30,000 nt of DNA from an uncultured Porphyromonas sp. (GTDB lineage Bacteria; Bacteroidota; Bacteroidia; Bacteroidales; Porphyromonadaceae). This document shows positions 1 through 7,620 of this stretch, in pieces. A model generated the notes under the pieces. That model was not told where the DNA came from, did no database searches, and worked only from the letters and a program-made list of their open reading frames with translations. Position 1 is the stretch's first letter. Each line of letters opens with the position of its first letter. Both the position numbers and the translations under genes were made by a program. Location: NCBI RefSeq assembly GCF_915070105.1, contig NZ_CAJZFJ010000022.1, positions 1 to 30,000 of the forward strand, written 5' to 3'.

Positions 1-52
1 ACGGCGACCACCGAGATCTACACTCTTTCCCTACACGACGCTCTTCCGATCT
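1..52 (+). other. Illumina P5/TruSeq adapter left in the contig
   Basis: These 52 bases match, from memory, the Illumina universal adapter less its first six bases, ending in the diagnostic GCTCTTCCGATCT. This is synthetic DNA from library preparation. It shows that position 1 is a contig end and that reads were not fully adapter-trimmed, so joins near this end deserve distrust. Confidence 0.98.
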
Positions 53-738
53 CATTACAAACTGGTTATCATTTGAAAATGCCATTTGTAGATAAGATTT
101 ATACATTGTCCACTTCGGTGCAAACCAAGACAATGGAAAAGCTTACAACTCAGACTAAGGACGGACAATGGCTGAATACAAATATTGACGTAAAATATAA
201 AGTCAATAAGGAAAAAGCTATGACCGTATTCTCTAACTATACTACATTAGAGAATGTAAATGAGAATGTTATTGCCCCGGCAGTGCAAAGAGCGATTGAA
301 TCTGTTACGGGTAATTATGACATTTATGATGTTCTTGGTGCAAAACGAACTGAAGTCTATGAGGCTATTGATAAAGCTTTGAAAGAGAAGTTTCAGTCAT
401 ACGATTTAGAGTTCGTTTCATTTACAATTACTGACCAAGATGCTGGTGACGAAATTGAGAACGCAATTAAAAACGAAAGTGTCAAACAAAAAGAAATTGA
501 CACTGCTAAACAAGAAAAAGCAAAAGCAGAAGTAGAAGCTGATACTAAGAAAGTTCAAGCACAAGCTGACGCTGATGCAGCTGTAATCAAAGCTGATGGA
601 GAAGCGAAAGCTAACAAAATCAAATCAGACTCTATTACAGATTCTCTAATCCGTATGAAAGAAGCGGAAGCAAGAGAAAAACATGGTTGGGTAACTGTTA
701 ATGGTGCAAATGGTGTCATTACTAATCCTAATCAATAG
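53..738 (+). CDS. SPFH/prohibitin-family protein, 5'-truncated, foreign origin
   Basis: The reading frame is open back into the adapter, so the true start is lost; the TTG at 73 is probably internal because the codons before it (LQTGYHLK) already read like the SPFH run-up. What remains is about 228 residues: an SPFH/Band 7 domain (IDVKYKV, then NVIAPAVQRAIESVTG) followed by a long charged, alanine-rich coiled coil and a short tail ending VITNPNQ. SPFH proteins oligomerise at membranes; similar genes occur in bacteria and in phages, mostly of low-GC hosts. Two lines I counted here are 27% and 33% G+C, against 60-72% in housekeeping genes further on, so this gene is not native to the rest of the contig. 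Family assignment is firm; the phage origin is inference. Confidence 0.85.
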
Positions 739-752
739 TAAATGAATTTATT

Positions 753-806
753 TGGGGTATTTGTTAAAATGGAACAATATTGCCGGTTCGATTCCGGCTG
801 CCCTAT
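753..806 (+). pseudogene. tRNA-like gene lacking the anticodon arm
   Basis: A 7-bp acceptor stem (TGGGGTA 753-759 with TGCCCTA 799-805, two G-U pairs), a D arm (TGTT 762-765 with AACA 773-776) and a perfect T arm (GCCGG 782-786, TTCGATT loop, CCGGC 794-798) are all present in the right order. Only five bases (777-781) lie between the D and T arms, where a tRNA needs about 22, so the whole anticodon stem-loop is missing and no amino acid can be assigned. Either a tRNA gene lost its anticodon arm, or the assembly collapsed there. It lies on the low-GC side of the join. Confidence 0.7.
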
Positions 807-812
807 TATTAC

Positions 813-884
813 ACACCGTTCGTCTAGCGGTTAGGACGCTGCCCTTTCACGGCGGAAACACGGGTTCGAGTCCCGTACGCACCG
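813..884 (+). tRNA. tRNA-Glu(TTC), 5' acceptor strand damaged at a join
   Basis: The anticodon arm CTGCC-CTTTCAC-GGCGG (anticodon TTC) and the T arm ACGGG-TTCGAGT-CCCGT are intact, as is the D-arm segment TCGTCTAGCGGTTAGGAC. The 3' acceptor strand ACGCACC (877-883) calls for GGTGCGT at the 5' end, but the sequence has ACACCGT: 817-819 pair, 813-816 do not. The last four bases on the 5' side therefore come from other DNA, and the genuine tRNA begins at 817. As written the gene should not give a working tRNA. Confidence 0.85.
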
Positions 885-904
885 CACATCGATAGATGTC
901 ATAG

Positions 905-978
905 GGTTCCGTAGCTCAACTGAATAGAGCATCTGACTACGGATCAGAAGGTTACAGGTTTGAATCCTGTCGGGATCA
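905..978 (+). tRNA. tRNA-Arg(ACG)
   Basis: Complete cloverleaf: acceptor GGTTCCG with CGGGATC (two G-U pairs) and discriminator A; anticodon stem TCTGA/TCAGA enclosing CTACGGA (anticodon ACG); T arm ACAGG-TTTGAAT-CCTGT. CCA is not encoded. It lies 20 bases after tRNA-Glu with no promoter of its own visible, so it was probably co-transcribed with it. Confidence 0.95.
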
Positions 979-984
979 CGCAGA

Positions 985-1018
985 GACGCCCCATAATGGC
1001 TAGCCATTATGGGGCGTC
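985..1018 (+). terminator. perfect 17-bp palindromic terminator after the tRNA pair
   Basis: Both arms (985-1001 and 1002-1018) are exact complements around a central GCTAGC. It begins six bases after tRNA-Arg. The T-rich tail is weak (CTATTTGTAT). It could also work from the other strand as a bidirectional barrier. Confidence 0.75.
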
Positions 1019-1272
1019 CGCTATTTGTATAGTCGTGCGTGGGGCGATACCTGCATTAGCCTTAGCCTCTCGACCAAGAAGCCAACATCTGCTATTTGCA
1101 CACCTAGGAATAGGGGTTATCGACTATTGGGTTAGCCCTCAATAGCCAAAGCAACGTGATCCATGCTCGTGGTCGGGGATAGGGTTAGCCTGCATTGACT
1201 TTGGCATTTCAGTTGCCCTGCCAATATCTAGCATTTATGCCGTCGAGGATAAAAAGAGCTGTATGCCCCCCT

Positions 1273-1308
1273 GAAGGCGCACTTTCAGAGGTCTACTCTT
1301 CACGACAG
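1273..1308 (+). repeat. 36-nt direct repeat, copy 1
   Basis: Starts GAAGGCGCACTTTCA and ends CTTCACGACAG. Copy 2 at 1343-1378 differs at three positions only. Start-to-start distance is 70 nt. Confidence 0.85.
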
Positions 1309-1342
1309 TTTGCAGAGAGTACCTGCTGGAGCTAGTCCTGGG

Positions 1343-1378
1343 GAAGGCGCACTTTCATAGGTCTACGCTTCACGGCAG
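1343..1378 (+). repeat. 36-nt direct repeat, copy 2
   Basis: Starts GAAGGCGCACTTTCA and ends CTTCACGGCAG. It is separated from copy 1 by 34 nt of unrelated sequence. I saw no third copy in the window. Confidence 0.85.
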
Positions 1379-1433
1379 AGGCTCAGCCTCCGATAGCGAG
1401 GGCTAGATCCGAGCCTAGCGCAGAGCCTGCCCC

Positions 1434-1976
1434 CTACTCCTGCACAAGGAGACCGGGATGCTGAGAGAGCCTTTGGGCAAAGGCCTCCTCGGCTTCGGGG
1501 GAGTCGATCTCGTCAATATCGAAGATATGCCGAGCCTGCATATAGATCGGCTCACGCAGCTCAAGGGTACGCTGAGTGAACTCCAGGAGCTCCGCTCCAC
1601 TCTTATCTCGTATGGTCGGACGAGTGCGCTTGCAGAGCTCGAGCCGTGCAGCTAAGACTTCGGGAGAGGAACGAAAGTAGACCGTCTCGCCCGCCTGACA
1701 TAGGAGCTCCATCATATCTAGGTGACAGGGCAGACCTCCCCCAGTGGCAAAGACCGTATTGCCCATACTCATGAGCTCCTGCATGACGACACGCTCCCTG
1801 CGTCTAAAGACCTCCTCACCCTCTCGAGCAAACATATCGACGACACGCTGCCTAAAGCGTGTCTCGATGAACGTATCCGTATCTATGAAGCGTAGCTGTA
1901 GACACTCGGCGAGACGACGGCCGATGGTACTCTTCCCAGAGCCCATGAAGCCAACGAGGAATATAGGTCGGTACAT
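1434..1976 (-). CDS. aroK: shikimate kinase
   Basis: Phosphorylates shikimate at the 3-hydroxyl with ATP in the aromatic amino acid (chorismate) pathway, in the cytosol. The 180-residue protein has the family's usual length. The Walker A loop GFMGSGKST lies at residues 9-17, the shikimate/Mg-binding DTD at 32-34, the GGG motif at 79-81, the lid arginines in KRTRP around 116-120, and a shikimate-contacting arginine in REPIY at 141. It begins 22 bases after the stop of pgpH on the same strand, so the two are probably co-transcribed with aroK second. No terminator with a T tail is obvious directly after its stop. Confidence 0.96.
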   Translation of the reverse strand: MYRPIFLVGFMGSGKSTIGRRLAECLQLRFIDTDTFIETRFRQRVVDMFAREGEEVFRRRERVVMQELMSMGNTVFATGGGLPCHLDMMELLCQAGETVYFRSSPEVLAARLELCKRTRPTIRDKSGAELLEFTQRTLELREPIYMQARHIFDIDEIDSPEAEEAFAQRLSQHPGLLVQE

Positions 1977-1998
1977 AGTGTATCGTGAGGGCGAGGAC

Positions 1999-4050
1999 TT
2001 ACTTCTTGTCGGGGTAAGCTATACGAGCGTGATACATCGTCTTGAGCTTGAGGTAGAAGACCTTCTTGATCTCCTTAATGTCTCGGAAGGTCAGCGGTGT
2101 ATCGTTCAGTAGCCCTTCGGAGACAATCCCATCGACGATCTTGTCGATTAGCGCACGGATGCCCTCCTCGGTGTATTGGCTTAGGCTACGACTGGCAGCC
2201 TCGACACTATCGGCGAGCATGAGGATCCCCATCTCCTTTGTATAGGGGTTGGGGCCTGGGTAGGTGAAGGGCTCTGGATCGACCTGCTCCCCTGGATGCT
2301 CGTTGCAGTAAGAATTGTAGAAGTAGCGTGTCGTACTGCGCCCATGATGCGTACGGATGAACTCGATGACCTGATCGGGCAAGCCGTGCTTCTGCGCTAG
2401 CGCTACCCCATCATGCACATGCTGGATGATGATACGGGCACTCTCCTTATAGTTCAGGAAGGCATGGGGGCTATTGGTAGGCGCATTCTCGGTAAAGTAC
2501 TCGGGGTGCAGCATCTTGCCTATGTCGTGGTAGAGCGCACCCGTACGGATCAGCTGGGGATCCGCACCGATCCTGGTAGCAGCGGCAGTAGCGAGGATCG
2601 ACACCTGGTAGGAGTGCTGGAAGGTACCCGGGGCTACCTCAGAGAGCTCCTTGAGCAGAGGAGTAGCCATATCACTAAGCTCCACCAAGCGAACATTGGA
2701 GACATAGCCAAAGAGCTTCTCCACAATAAAGGCTAAGATGTAGGTGAACATGAGGAAGATCAGGTTCACCCCATAGAAGAGCAGGGAGATCCAGTACGAG
2801 GGGAGGATCTGCCCCTCTCGTATCCACTCGATGATCATCGACGAGCCTATATAGGCCGTGTAGACAGCGAAGGCCGCACGGATCAGCTGACCACGAGAGT
2901 TCAGACTCTGGAGCGTAAAGACCGCCACGAAGCCTACAACGAGCTGGACAAAGAGGAACGGCAAAGGCTCGGGCACGAAATACGCTGCGACCAAGATCGT
3001 CACGAGGTAACTCGTCAGAGCCAGATGGCTATCGAAGAAGATGCGCAGCAGTAGCACCAGCATCACATACGGGATCACCTCCAGCGGATACCACTCACTG
3101 CTGACCTGTAGCTCCGTCAGTGCGATGAAGGCGAGCATGATGGAGAAGAGCAGGAGGATATTGCGCCCCTGCACGCACAGAGCTCTATTGAAGAGCATGA
3201 GGTACACCCCGAGAATGGCAAAGAGGAGTGCTACGTAGAGGAAGAGCCCGAGGTTGAGTACAGACTGCGTCTCCCCACCTGCACGATGGATCTGCTCCAT
3301 GCGTAGCGAGCGGAGCACATTGTATATATAGGGAGTGACGATCTCGCCCTTGTCGATGATACGCTCGCCCTGCTGCACCATACCTGTGGAGGTGGAGAGC
3401 CCGGAGAGGGCATCGGCTAGGAGCTTATCGGTGTAGTCCTTGTCATAGCGAATATTAGGCTCGAGGTAGGAGGAGACGTCCATCTTCTGGAGCTCCTCTC
3501 GGCGAAGTCCCTTCGCCTCGGCATGGTCAAAGGCTTGGTCGTAGACCTCCTTGAGGCTATAGAAGCGAGTCAGTGGGGCACGTGACAGGACATTATTCGC
3601 CCCGAGGAGGTTGAGCTCTAGGTGGCCCTCAGAGCGGAGCTTAGAGATCTCGGAGGCCTCGACGATACCGATATTGTAGCTCTTGCGCAGCACCTCTTGG
3701 AGATAGAGGTAGTAGGCACGAGGGACGGTCTGGATGAACTCCTTGGTGTAGCGGTCGTGCAGCTTATTGAGCATCCGAGGGAGCATTTCGCTGTCGAGCG
3801 TATAGACAGGTAGTGCCTCCTGACGGATGCTATCCTGCTCCATACGCATCTGCTCATCGGACTTGTATATGGGGAAGTCATACGGCGCCGTAACCAGCTC
3901 ATACGCCCAAGGCTTACCACTGCTGAACTGATACTGGAAGCTCCTATTGCGAGGGGCAAGGAGCATCACGACCAAGGCAGCGAAGGCAAGGGCAATGAAG
4001 GTCTTCAGCCACAAGCTCTGGAGAATCCGTCCAAATGGTATCTTGTACAT
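1999..4050 (-). CDS. pgpH: 7TM-HD family phosphohydrolase (PgpH type)
   Basis: A 683-residue membrane protein with the PgpH layout: one N-terminal membrane segment (about 14-33), an extracytoplasmic 7TMR-HD region to about 260, a bundle of seven membrane segments (about 265-450), and a cytoplasmic HD domain. The HD signature is LYHDIGKM (H508, D509), with H479 upstream and HVH 544-546 and HH 568-569 downstream as further metal ligands. Characterised PgpH proteins hydrolyse cyclic di-AMP to pApA, so the inferred role is control of that messenger in osmotic and cell-wall homeostasis. The cyclase is not in this window. A TAnnTTTG box lies 33-40 bases before the start. aroK follows closely. Confidence 0.92.
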   Translation of the reverse strand: MYKIPFGRILQSLWLKTFIALAFAALVVMLLAPRNRSFQYQFSSGKPWAYELVTAPYDFPIYKSDEQMRMEQDSIRQEALPVYTLDSEMLPRMLNKLHDRYTKEFIQTVPRAYYLYLQEVLRKSYNIGIVEASEISKLRSEGHLELNLLGANNVLSRAPLTRFYSLKEVYDQAFDHAEAKGLRREELQKMDVSSYLEPNIRYDKDYTDKLLADALSGLSTSTGMVQQGERIIDKGEIVTPYIYNVLRSLRMEQIHRAGGETQSVLNLGLFLYVALLFAILGVYLMLFNRALCVQGRNILLLFSIMLAFIALTELQVSSEWYPLEVIPYVMLVLLLRIFFDSHLALTSYLVTILVAAYFVPEPLPFLFVQLVVGFVAVFTLQSLNSRGQLIRAAFAVYTAYIGSSMIIEWIREGQILPSYWISLLFYGVNLIFLMFTYILAFIVEKLFGYVSNVRLVELSDMATPLLKELSEVAPGTFQHSYQVSILATAAATRIGADPQLIRTGALYHDIGKMLHPEYFTENAPTNSPHAFLNYKESARIIIQHVHDGVALAQKHGLPDQVIEFIRTHHGRSTTRYFYNSYCNEHPGEQVDPEPFTYPGPNPYTKEMGILMLADSVEAASRSLSQYTEEGIRALIDKIVDGIVSEGLLNDTPLTFRDIKEIKKVFYLKLKTMYHARIAYPDKK

Positions 4051-4082
4051 AGCCTATATATCTTATAATCTATTGAGATAAA

Positions 4083-4090
4083 CAAAGATA
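4083..4090 (-). promoter_or_regulatory. -7 box TATCTTTG for pgpH-aroK
   Basis: On the minus strand this reads TATCTTTG, an exact fit to the Bacteroidetes -7 consensus TAnnTTTG, 33 bases before the pgpH start. No convincing TTTG lies at the usual upstream distance, so this rests on one box. Confidence 0.5.
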
Positions 4091-4246
4091 AACAAAAGAC
4101 ACCAAGCACACATGCCCGAGAGCTCGCCTACACCCCTCGGGGCAAGGGCAGAGTCGAGCCTGCTGCATCCCGAGCTAGAACCCCAATGGGAGTATTCCTC
4201 GGGGAATGGGCAGAGGCAGGGGGAGATGATACCGAGGGGACGACCC

Positions 4247-4277
4247 TTTGGGGCGAGGATAAATTCACTATCTTTGC
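4247..4277 (+). promoter_or_regulatory. promoter of tRNA-Arg(CCT)
   Basis: TTTG at 4247-4250, then 19 bases, then TATCTTTG at 4270-4277, matching the Bacteroidetes promoter form. Predicted transcription starts near 4284, some 38 bases before the tRNA. Confidence 0.8.
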
Positions 4278-4321
4278 AGGCAACTAGCAGGGGGGGCTTG
4301 TCCTCACATGGCTAGGTACGG

Positions 4322-4393
4322 GCCCTCGTAGTTCAACGGATAGAACAAGAATTTCCTAAATTTTAGATAGCAGTTCGATTCTGCTCGGGGGTA
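4322..4393 (+). tRNA. tRNA-Arg(CCT)
   Basis: Acceptor GCCCTCG with CGGGGGT (G-U at the first pair) and discriminator A; anticodon loop TTCCTAA inside the AGAAT/ATTTT stem (anticodon CCT); T arm AGCAG-TTCGATT-CTGCT. CCA is not encoded. It is a single-gene unit with its own promoter and terminator. Confidence 0.93.
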
Positions 4394-4399
4394 CAGCAA

Positions 4400-4442
4400 G
4401 GCGACAGCACGCACGAGTCTTAGGCTCATGCGTGCTGTTGCC
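4400..4442 (+). terminator. terminator of tRNA-Arg(CCT)
   Basis: An 18-bp stem (4400-4417 with 4425-4442, two G-T wobbles) and a 7-base loop, starting six bases after the tRNA and followed by GTTTATC. Confidence 0.85.
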
Positions 4443-4501
4443 GTTTATCAGGGGTTGGTCACGAAGTAAGGTGCACTCCCCTACCCCCGGAGAATCCCCA
4501 A

Positions 4502-4528
4502 GTATAGCCTCACGAAGTGAAGCTATAC
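4502..4528. repeat. small inverted repeat
   Basis: Arms GTATAGCCTCAC and GTGAAGCTATAC (one mismatch) around GAA. It lies between two terminators; function unknown. Confidence 0.6.
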
Positions 4529-4540
4529 GCCACAATACAA

Positions 4541-4592
4541 AAGACCCGAGCGAAGGTGTGCCAGCGTGGCACGAGCCCTTCGCTCGGGTCTT
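4541..4592 (-). terminator. long nested-hairpin terminator after the DUF2721 gene
   Basis: Outer arms AAGACCCGAGCGAAGG (4541-4556) and its exact complement at 4577-4592, with an inner GTGCCA/TGGCAC stem. It starts 20 bases beyond the stop of the leftward DUF2721 gene and the minus-strand exit runs into TTGTATTGTGG. Confidence 0.85.
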
Positions 4593-4612
4593 GTCTGTCT
4601 ATGCAGGTGGGA

Positions 4613-6076
4613 CTATTCGTCCGCTGAATGTTCGTCGGCCTTAGCTGCAGAGGCGAGCTCACGCTGACGTGCGACAGCCTCCTCGTAGCTCATAGGACGA
4701 GAGGGACGAGGAGCAGGGACTGCTGCACTCGGACGTTCGTCTGTCGAGGGTGTGGGCTGGGGCGTAACGGGACGCTGAGGCTGAGCCTGCTGAGATTCAC
4801 GAGCAGACTCGGCACTCTGCTGAGACTGAGCCTGACGCTCCTCATGAGACTCTCTGCGCTCAGAGGGAGAGGTAGAGTTCTCCGTAGAGGAGGGATGCCC
4901 CTCGGGGCGAGGACGACGTACCTGCCCCTCGTGCTGCGCCTGAGTGCTGGATGAGGGATTAGCCGTAGGACGAGGCTGGGCAGGCTGAGCCTGCTCCGAT
5001 GGAGCTACCGATGAGGACTGCTGGCTCTGCCCCATAGCAGAGGACTGAGAGGAGCTCTGCTGGGCGGGACGCTGCTCTCTACCCTCGGCTGTACGCTCGG
5101 GACGAGGACGGCGCTCCCCCTGCTCACGCTGGGGATTAGGGGTGGAGGACTGCTGGGGGGCACCTTCGCTGGAGCGGGACTGGTTGTCGCCATTCCCGTT
5201 GCGTTCGGGGCGAGGGCGACGTTCGCCCTGCTCACGTGCCCCAGCTTGATTGGGGGTAGAGGAGTTGGGCTGGTTGCCTTGATTAGGACGCTGTCCTTGG
5301 GACTGACGCTGCTGTCCACCCCGACCATTCTCCTGATTACCTCGCCCTGCATCCTGTGCGCCACGAGCATTGTCTTGGCCACCACGAGGATTTTCATTGC
5401 CACTGCGGTTGGAGTCTCGGCCGCCTTCGTCTCGGCGAGGACGATCCTTACCCTCCTGAGGTCCACGGGTGGAGGACATGGGGAGAGGGAGGTTGCTAGA
5501 GGACTGGGGCTGTTGCTGTCGCTGTGCTCCTTGGGACGTAGAGGAGGTAGAGGAGGAAGAGGAGGTGTCTTGCTCCTTGTCACGGTTCTTATCCTTGCCC
5601 TTCTTCTTATTCTTGCTCTTGGACTTTTCTCTCTGCAGAGCCTCATCGTCAGGGCGACGGCGCAGGGAGGGAGCTATCTCCTTCTTGAGGGAGCGGAGGT
5701 TGAGGTTCAGAGCCTCGACTGATATCTGGATCTCCCAGATACATAGGCAGAGCGATAGGGCTAGCAAGACCATGCCCAGGCCAAAGACCCAGCCCCCGAG
5801 GAGGTTCCACTCTAGGTAATAGAAGAACATCGCAGCCAAGCAGACCAGTAGGCTACTCACGCCTAGGATCTGCATGGCACGGATGAGGTTGAGGCGACGA
5901 TAGAGGTTGTCGATCTGCGCCAGAGAGGTTGCTTCGCCCTCGGGGTTGCTCTCATACTTCTCCTTGAGGTTGCGCACAATGGAGGCGTAGGAAAGGAAGC
6001 GGTTGGTATAGGCCAGCAGGATCAGCGAGATGGCCGAGAAGAGGAGCGAGGGAGTCGTTAGATTAAGCTCGTTCAT
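4613..6076 (-). CDS. DUF2721 membrane protein with long disordered tail
   Basis: From the ATG at 6076 the protein has 487 residues. Residues 1-130 are a DUF2721 domain: TTPSLLFSAISLILLAYTNR with a first membrane segment, then LIRAMQILGVSSLL and two further membrane segments, ending in the conserved EIQISVEALNLNL. DUF2721 has no assigned reaction. The remaining 350 or so residues are low-complexity, rich in Q, S, R, P, N and E, with a lysine patch near 150-165 and repeated RRPRPE motifs; this should be an intrinsically disordered cytoplasmic tail. An ATG at 6136 is in frame, but it would overlap the preceding lipB gene and add residues before the domain, so I prefer 6076. It follows lipB by 34 bases and ends at a strong terminator, making it the last gene of that operon. 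Confidence 0.85.
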   Translation of the reverse strand: MNELNLTTPSLLFSAISLILLAYTNRFLSYASIVRNLKEKYESNPEGEATSLAQIDNLYRRLNLIRAMQILGVSSLLVCLAAMFFYYLEWNLLGGWVFGLGMVLLALSLCLCIWEIQISVEALNLNLRSLKKEIAPSLRRRPDDEALQREKSKSKNKKKGKDKNRDKEQDTSSSSSTSSTSQGAQRQQQPQSSSNLPLPMSSTRGPQEGKDRPRRDEGGRDSNRSGNENPRGGQDNARGAQDAGRGNQENGRGGQQRQSQGQRPNQGNQPNSSTPNQAGAREQGERRPRPERNGNGDNQSRSSEGAPQQSSTPNPQREQGERRPRPERTAEGREQRPAQQSSSQSSAMGQSQQSSSVAPSEQAQPAQPRPTANPSSSTQAQHEGQVRRPRPEGHPSSTENSTSPSERRESHEERQAQSQQSAESARESQQAQPQRPVTPQPTPSTDERPSAAVPAPRPSRPMSYEEAVARQRELASAAKADEHSADE

Positions 6077-6110
6077 ACTGATGAATGAGTAAGCGTGATG
6101 GTGAATGAAT

Positions 6111-7610
6111 CTAATAGCGTGGAGCAAGACGCTCATGCAGTCTGCGATGTAGGATCGAGACCAGGATGTGCTTGACCACGGTGAGGTCTACTTCGTGCCC
6201 GACCTCTTGGGCGATAGAGGCGACCTTGCCCTGCTTGAATCCACAAGGATTGATGAGCTGGAAGGGGGATAGGTCGTTGTTTACGTTGAGAGCAAAGCCG
6301 TGCATCGTGACGAAGCGACTACTCTTGACACCGATGGCACAGATCTTGCGCTCACGAGCGGGGTCTCCGACATCGAGCCATACTCCTGTAGCCCCATCCT
6401 TGAGCCCAGCCTCTATGCGGTAGAAGCGTAGGAGCTCGATGACAGACTGCTCGAGGAGCTCAATGTAAGCCTTGAGGCCTAGGTGGAAGCGCTCGAGATC
6501 TAGGATCGGGTAGCCCGTGAGCTGTCCGGGACCGTGGTAGGTCACATCCCCGCCCCGCTCGACCTCGTAGAAGTCATAGCCCTGCTCACGAAGGAAGTCG
6601 GGGCTCATCAAGACGTTGGCGGAGTCGGCATGCTTCCCCATCGTAAAGACGGGATTGTGCTCACAGAAGAGTAGGTAGCTCTCGGTAGGACGTCCCTCAT
6701 GCTTGGCTTCGAGCTGCGTAGCGAAGAGGTCACGCTGTAGCTCCCAAGCCTCGGCATAGGCTATGCGTCCGAGGTCTCGGTAGACAAACGGCTCTTCGTA
6801 GGGCTCTAGTGGAGTCTCCTGCACACTCCCATCTGTGATCGTAATGCACTGACCATCGTAGCCAGGCTGGAGGTCAGAGGGGAGGAGAGAGAGGAGCTGA
6901 TGATGCAGAGGTGCGTGGTGCGAGAGGTGGGTCAGCAGGGTCAGCTGCGGGCGATGAGGGAGGTGCGAGAGGTGCTCCTGCACATCCAGCACAGACTGGT
7001 GACTCGGGTGAGGACGCTGATAGCGTAGAGCGTTGATGACGAGGAGCTGTGTGCCCTCGACCTTCGCCCATTCCTCGGGAGAGACCGCCTTCATATCTGT
7101 GATGTAGGTAAGCCCCCCGATACGATAACCTACTATGGGGAGGGAACCATGATCGAGGAAGATCGGAGTGATCGTCTCCCCAAAGAGCTCAAAGGGCGCA
7201 TCTGCCCCTTCGCCGATCGGGCGAAGGACAAGACGAGGAGTACCTGGATAAGGATTCGGACCGAAGGCATAGTGCATGCGGGTATGCACCGACTCCAACA
7301 CACGCTCCTGACCATAGATCGGCAGCTCCTGACGCCAAGCGATCGTACGGACGTCATCCAGCCCAAAGGTATGGTCGTAGTGCTCATGGGTCAGTAGAAT
7401 GGCGTCTATACGATCCAGCCTCAGGGCGACAGCCTGCTCGTGGAAGTCTGGACCACAATCTATGAGGATACGTCGCCCAGAGTCCGTGATGACAAGGGCG
7501 GAGGTGCGTAGGCGACGATCTCGGGGATCATCGCTGTGACAGGCAGGACAGCCACATCCCACCTCGGGGACACCTGTACTCGTACCTGTACCTAGGAGAA
7601 TAACCTTCAT
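6111..7610 (-). CDS. lipB: fusion: metallo-beta-lactamase-fold hydrolase + octanoyltransferase LipB
   Basis: One 499-residue frame encodes two enzymes. Residues 1-255 are a PhnP-like metallo-beta-lactamase fold: a zinc-site GCGCPAC at 18-24, the metal motif HEHYDH at 75-80, LDHG at 152-155 and THLSHH at 227-232. Residues 265-499 are LipB, which moves octanoate from acyl carrier protein to lipoyl domains: RGGDVTYHGPGQL at 352-364, the catalytic lysine in RKICAIG (K422) and the catalytic cysteine in NPCG (C456). LipB alone is normally about 210-240 residues, so this is a genuine fusion, with no frameshift or stop at the boundary. The substrate of the hydrolase half is unknown; phosphodiesters are the family precedent. 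It lies 124 bases after murB and 34 before the DUF2721 gene. Confidence 0.93.
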   Translation of the reverse strand: MKVILLGTGTSTGVPEVGCGCPACHSDDPRDRRLRTSALVITDSGRRILIDCGPDFHEQAVALRLDRIDAILLTHEHYDHTFGLDDVRTIAWRQELPIYGQERVLESVHTRMHYAFGPNPYPGTPRLVLRPIGEGADAPFELFGETITPIFLDHGSLPIVGYRIGGLTYITDMKAVSPEEWAKVEGTQLLVINALRYQRPHPSHQSVLDVQEHLSHLPHRPQLTLLTHLSHHAPLHHQLLSLLPSDLQPGYDGQCITITDGSVQETPLEPYEEPFVYRDLGRIAYAEAWELQRDLFATQLEAKHEGRPTESYLLFCEHNPVFTMGKHADSANVLMSPDFLREQGYDFYEVERGGDVTYHGPGQLTGYPILDLERFHLGLKAYIELLEQSVIELLRFYRIEAGLKDGATGVWLDVGDPARERKICAIGVKSSRFVTMHGFALNVNNDLSPFQLINPCGFKQGKVASIAQEVGHEVDLTVVKHILVSILHRRLHERLAPRY

Positions 7611-7620
7611 CGCTTAGGGA

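Larger units (their letters stand above)
1019..1433. other. gene-poor stretch between tRNA terminator and aroK
   Basis: I find no convincing gene here. Short open frames lack family features and overlap tRNA sequence or the terminator. The only organised feature is the pair of 36-nt direct repeats listed separately. Confidence 0.6.

Noticed and set aside
53..816. prophage edge with a tRNA attachment site
   Set aside because: Considered because tRNA pieces lie at the seam, but the host tRNA-Glu is broken at its 5' end, no integrase is present and the segment abuts sequencing adapter, so a join artefact is favoured.
960..1145. 61-codon frame after tRNA-Arg
   Set aside because: It begins inside the tRNA T arm and crosses the terminator palindrome.
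1273..1378. CRISPR array
   Set aside because: Only two imperfect repeats, no cas genes and no further spacers.
5005..5819. long frames in other frames of the DUF2721 tail
   Set aside because: They are a by-product of the repetitive, GC-rich low-complexity coding sequence.
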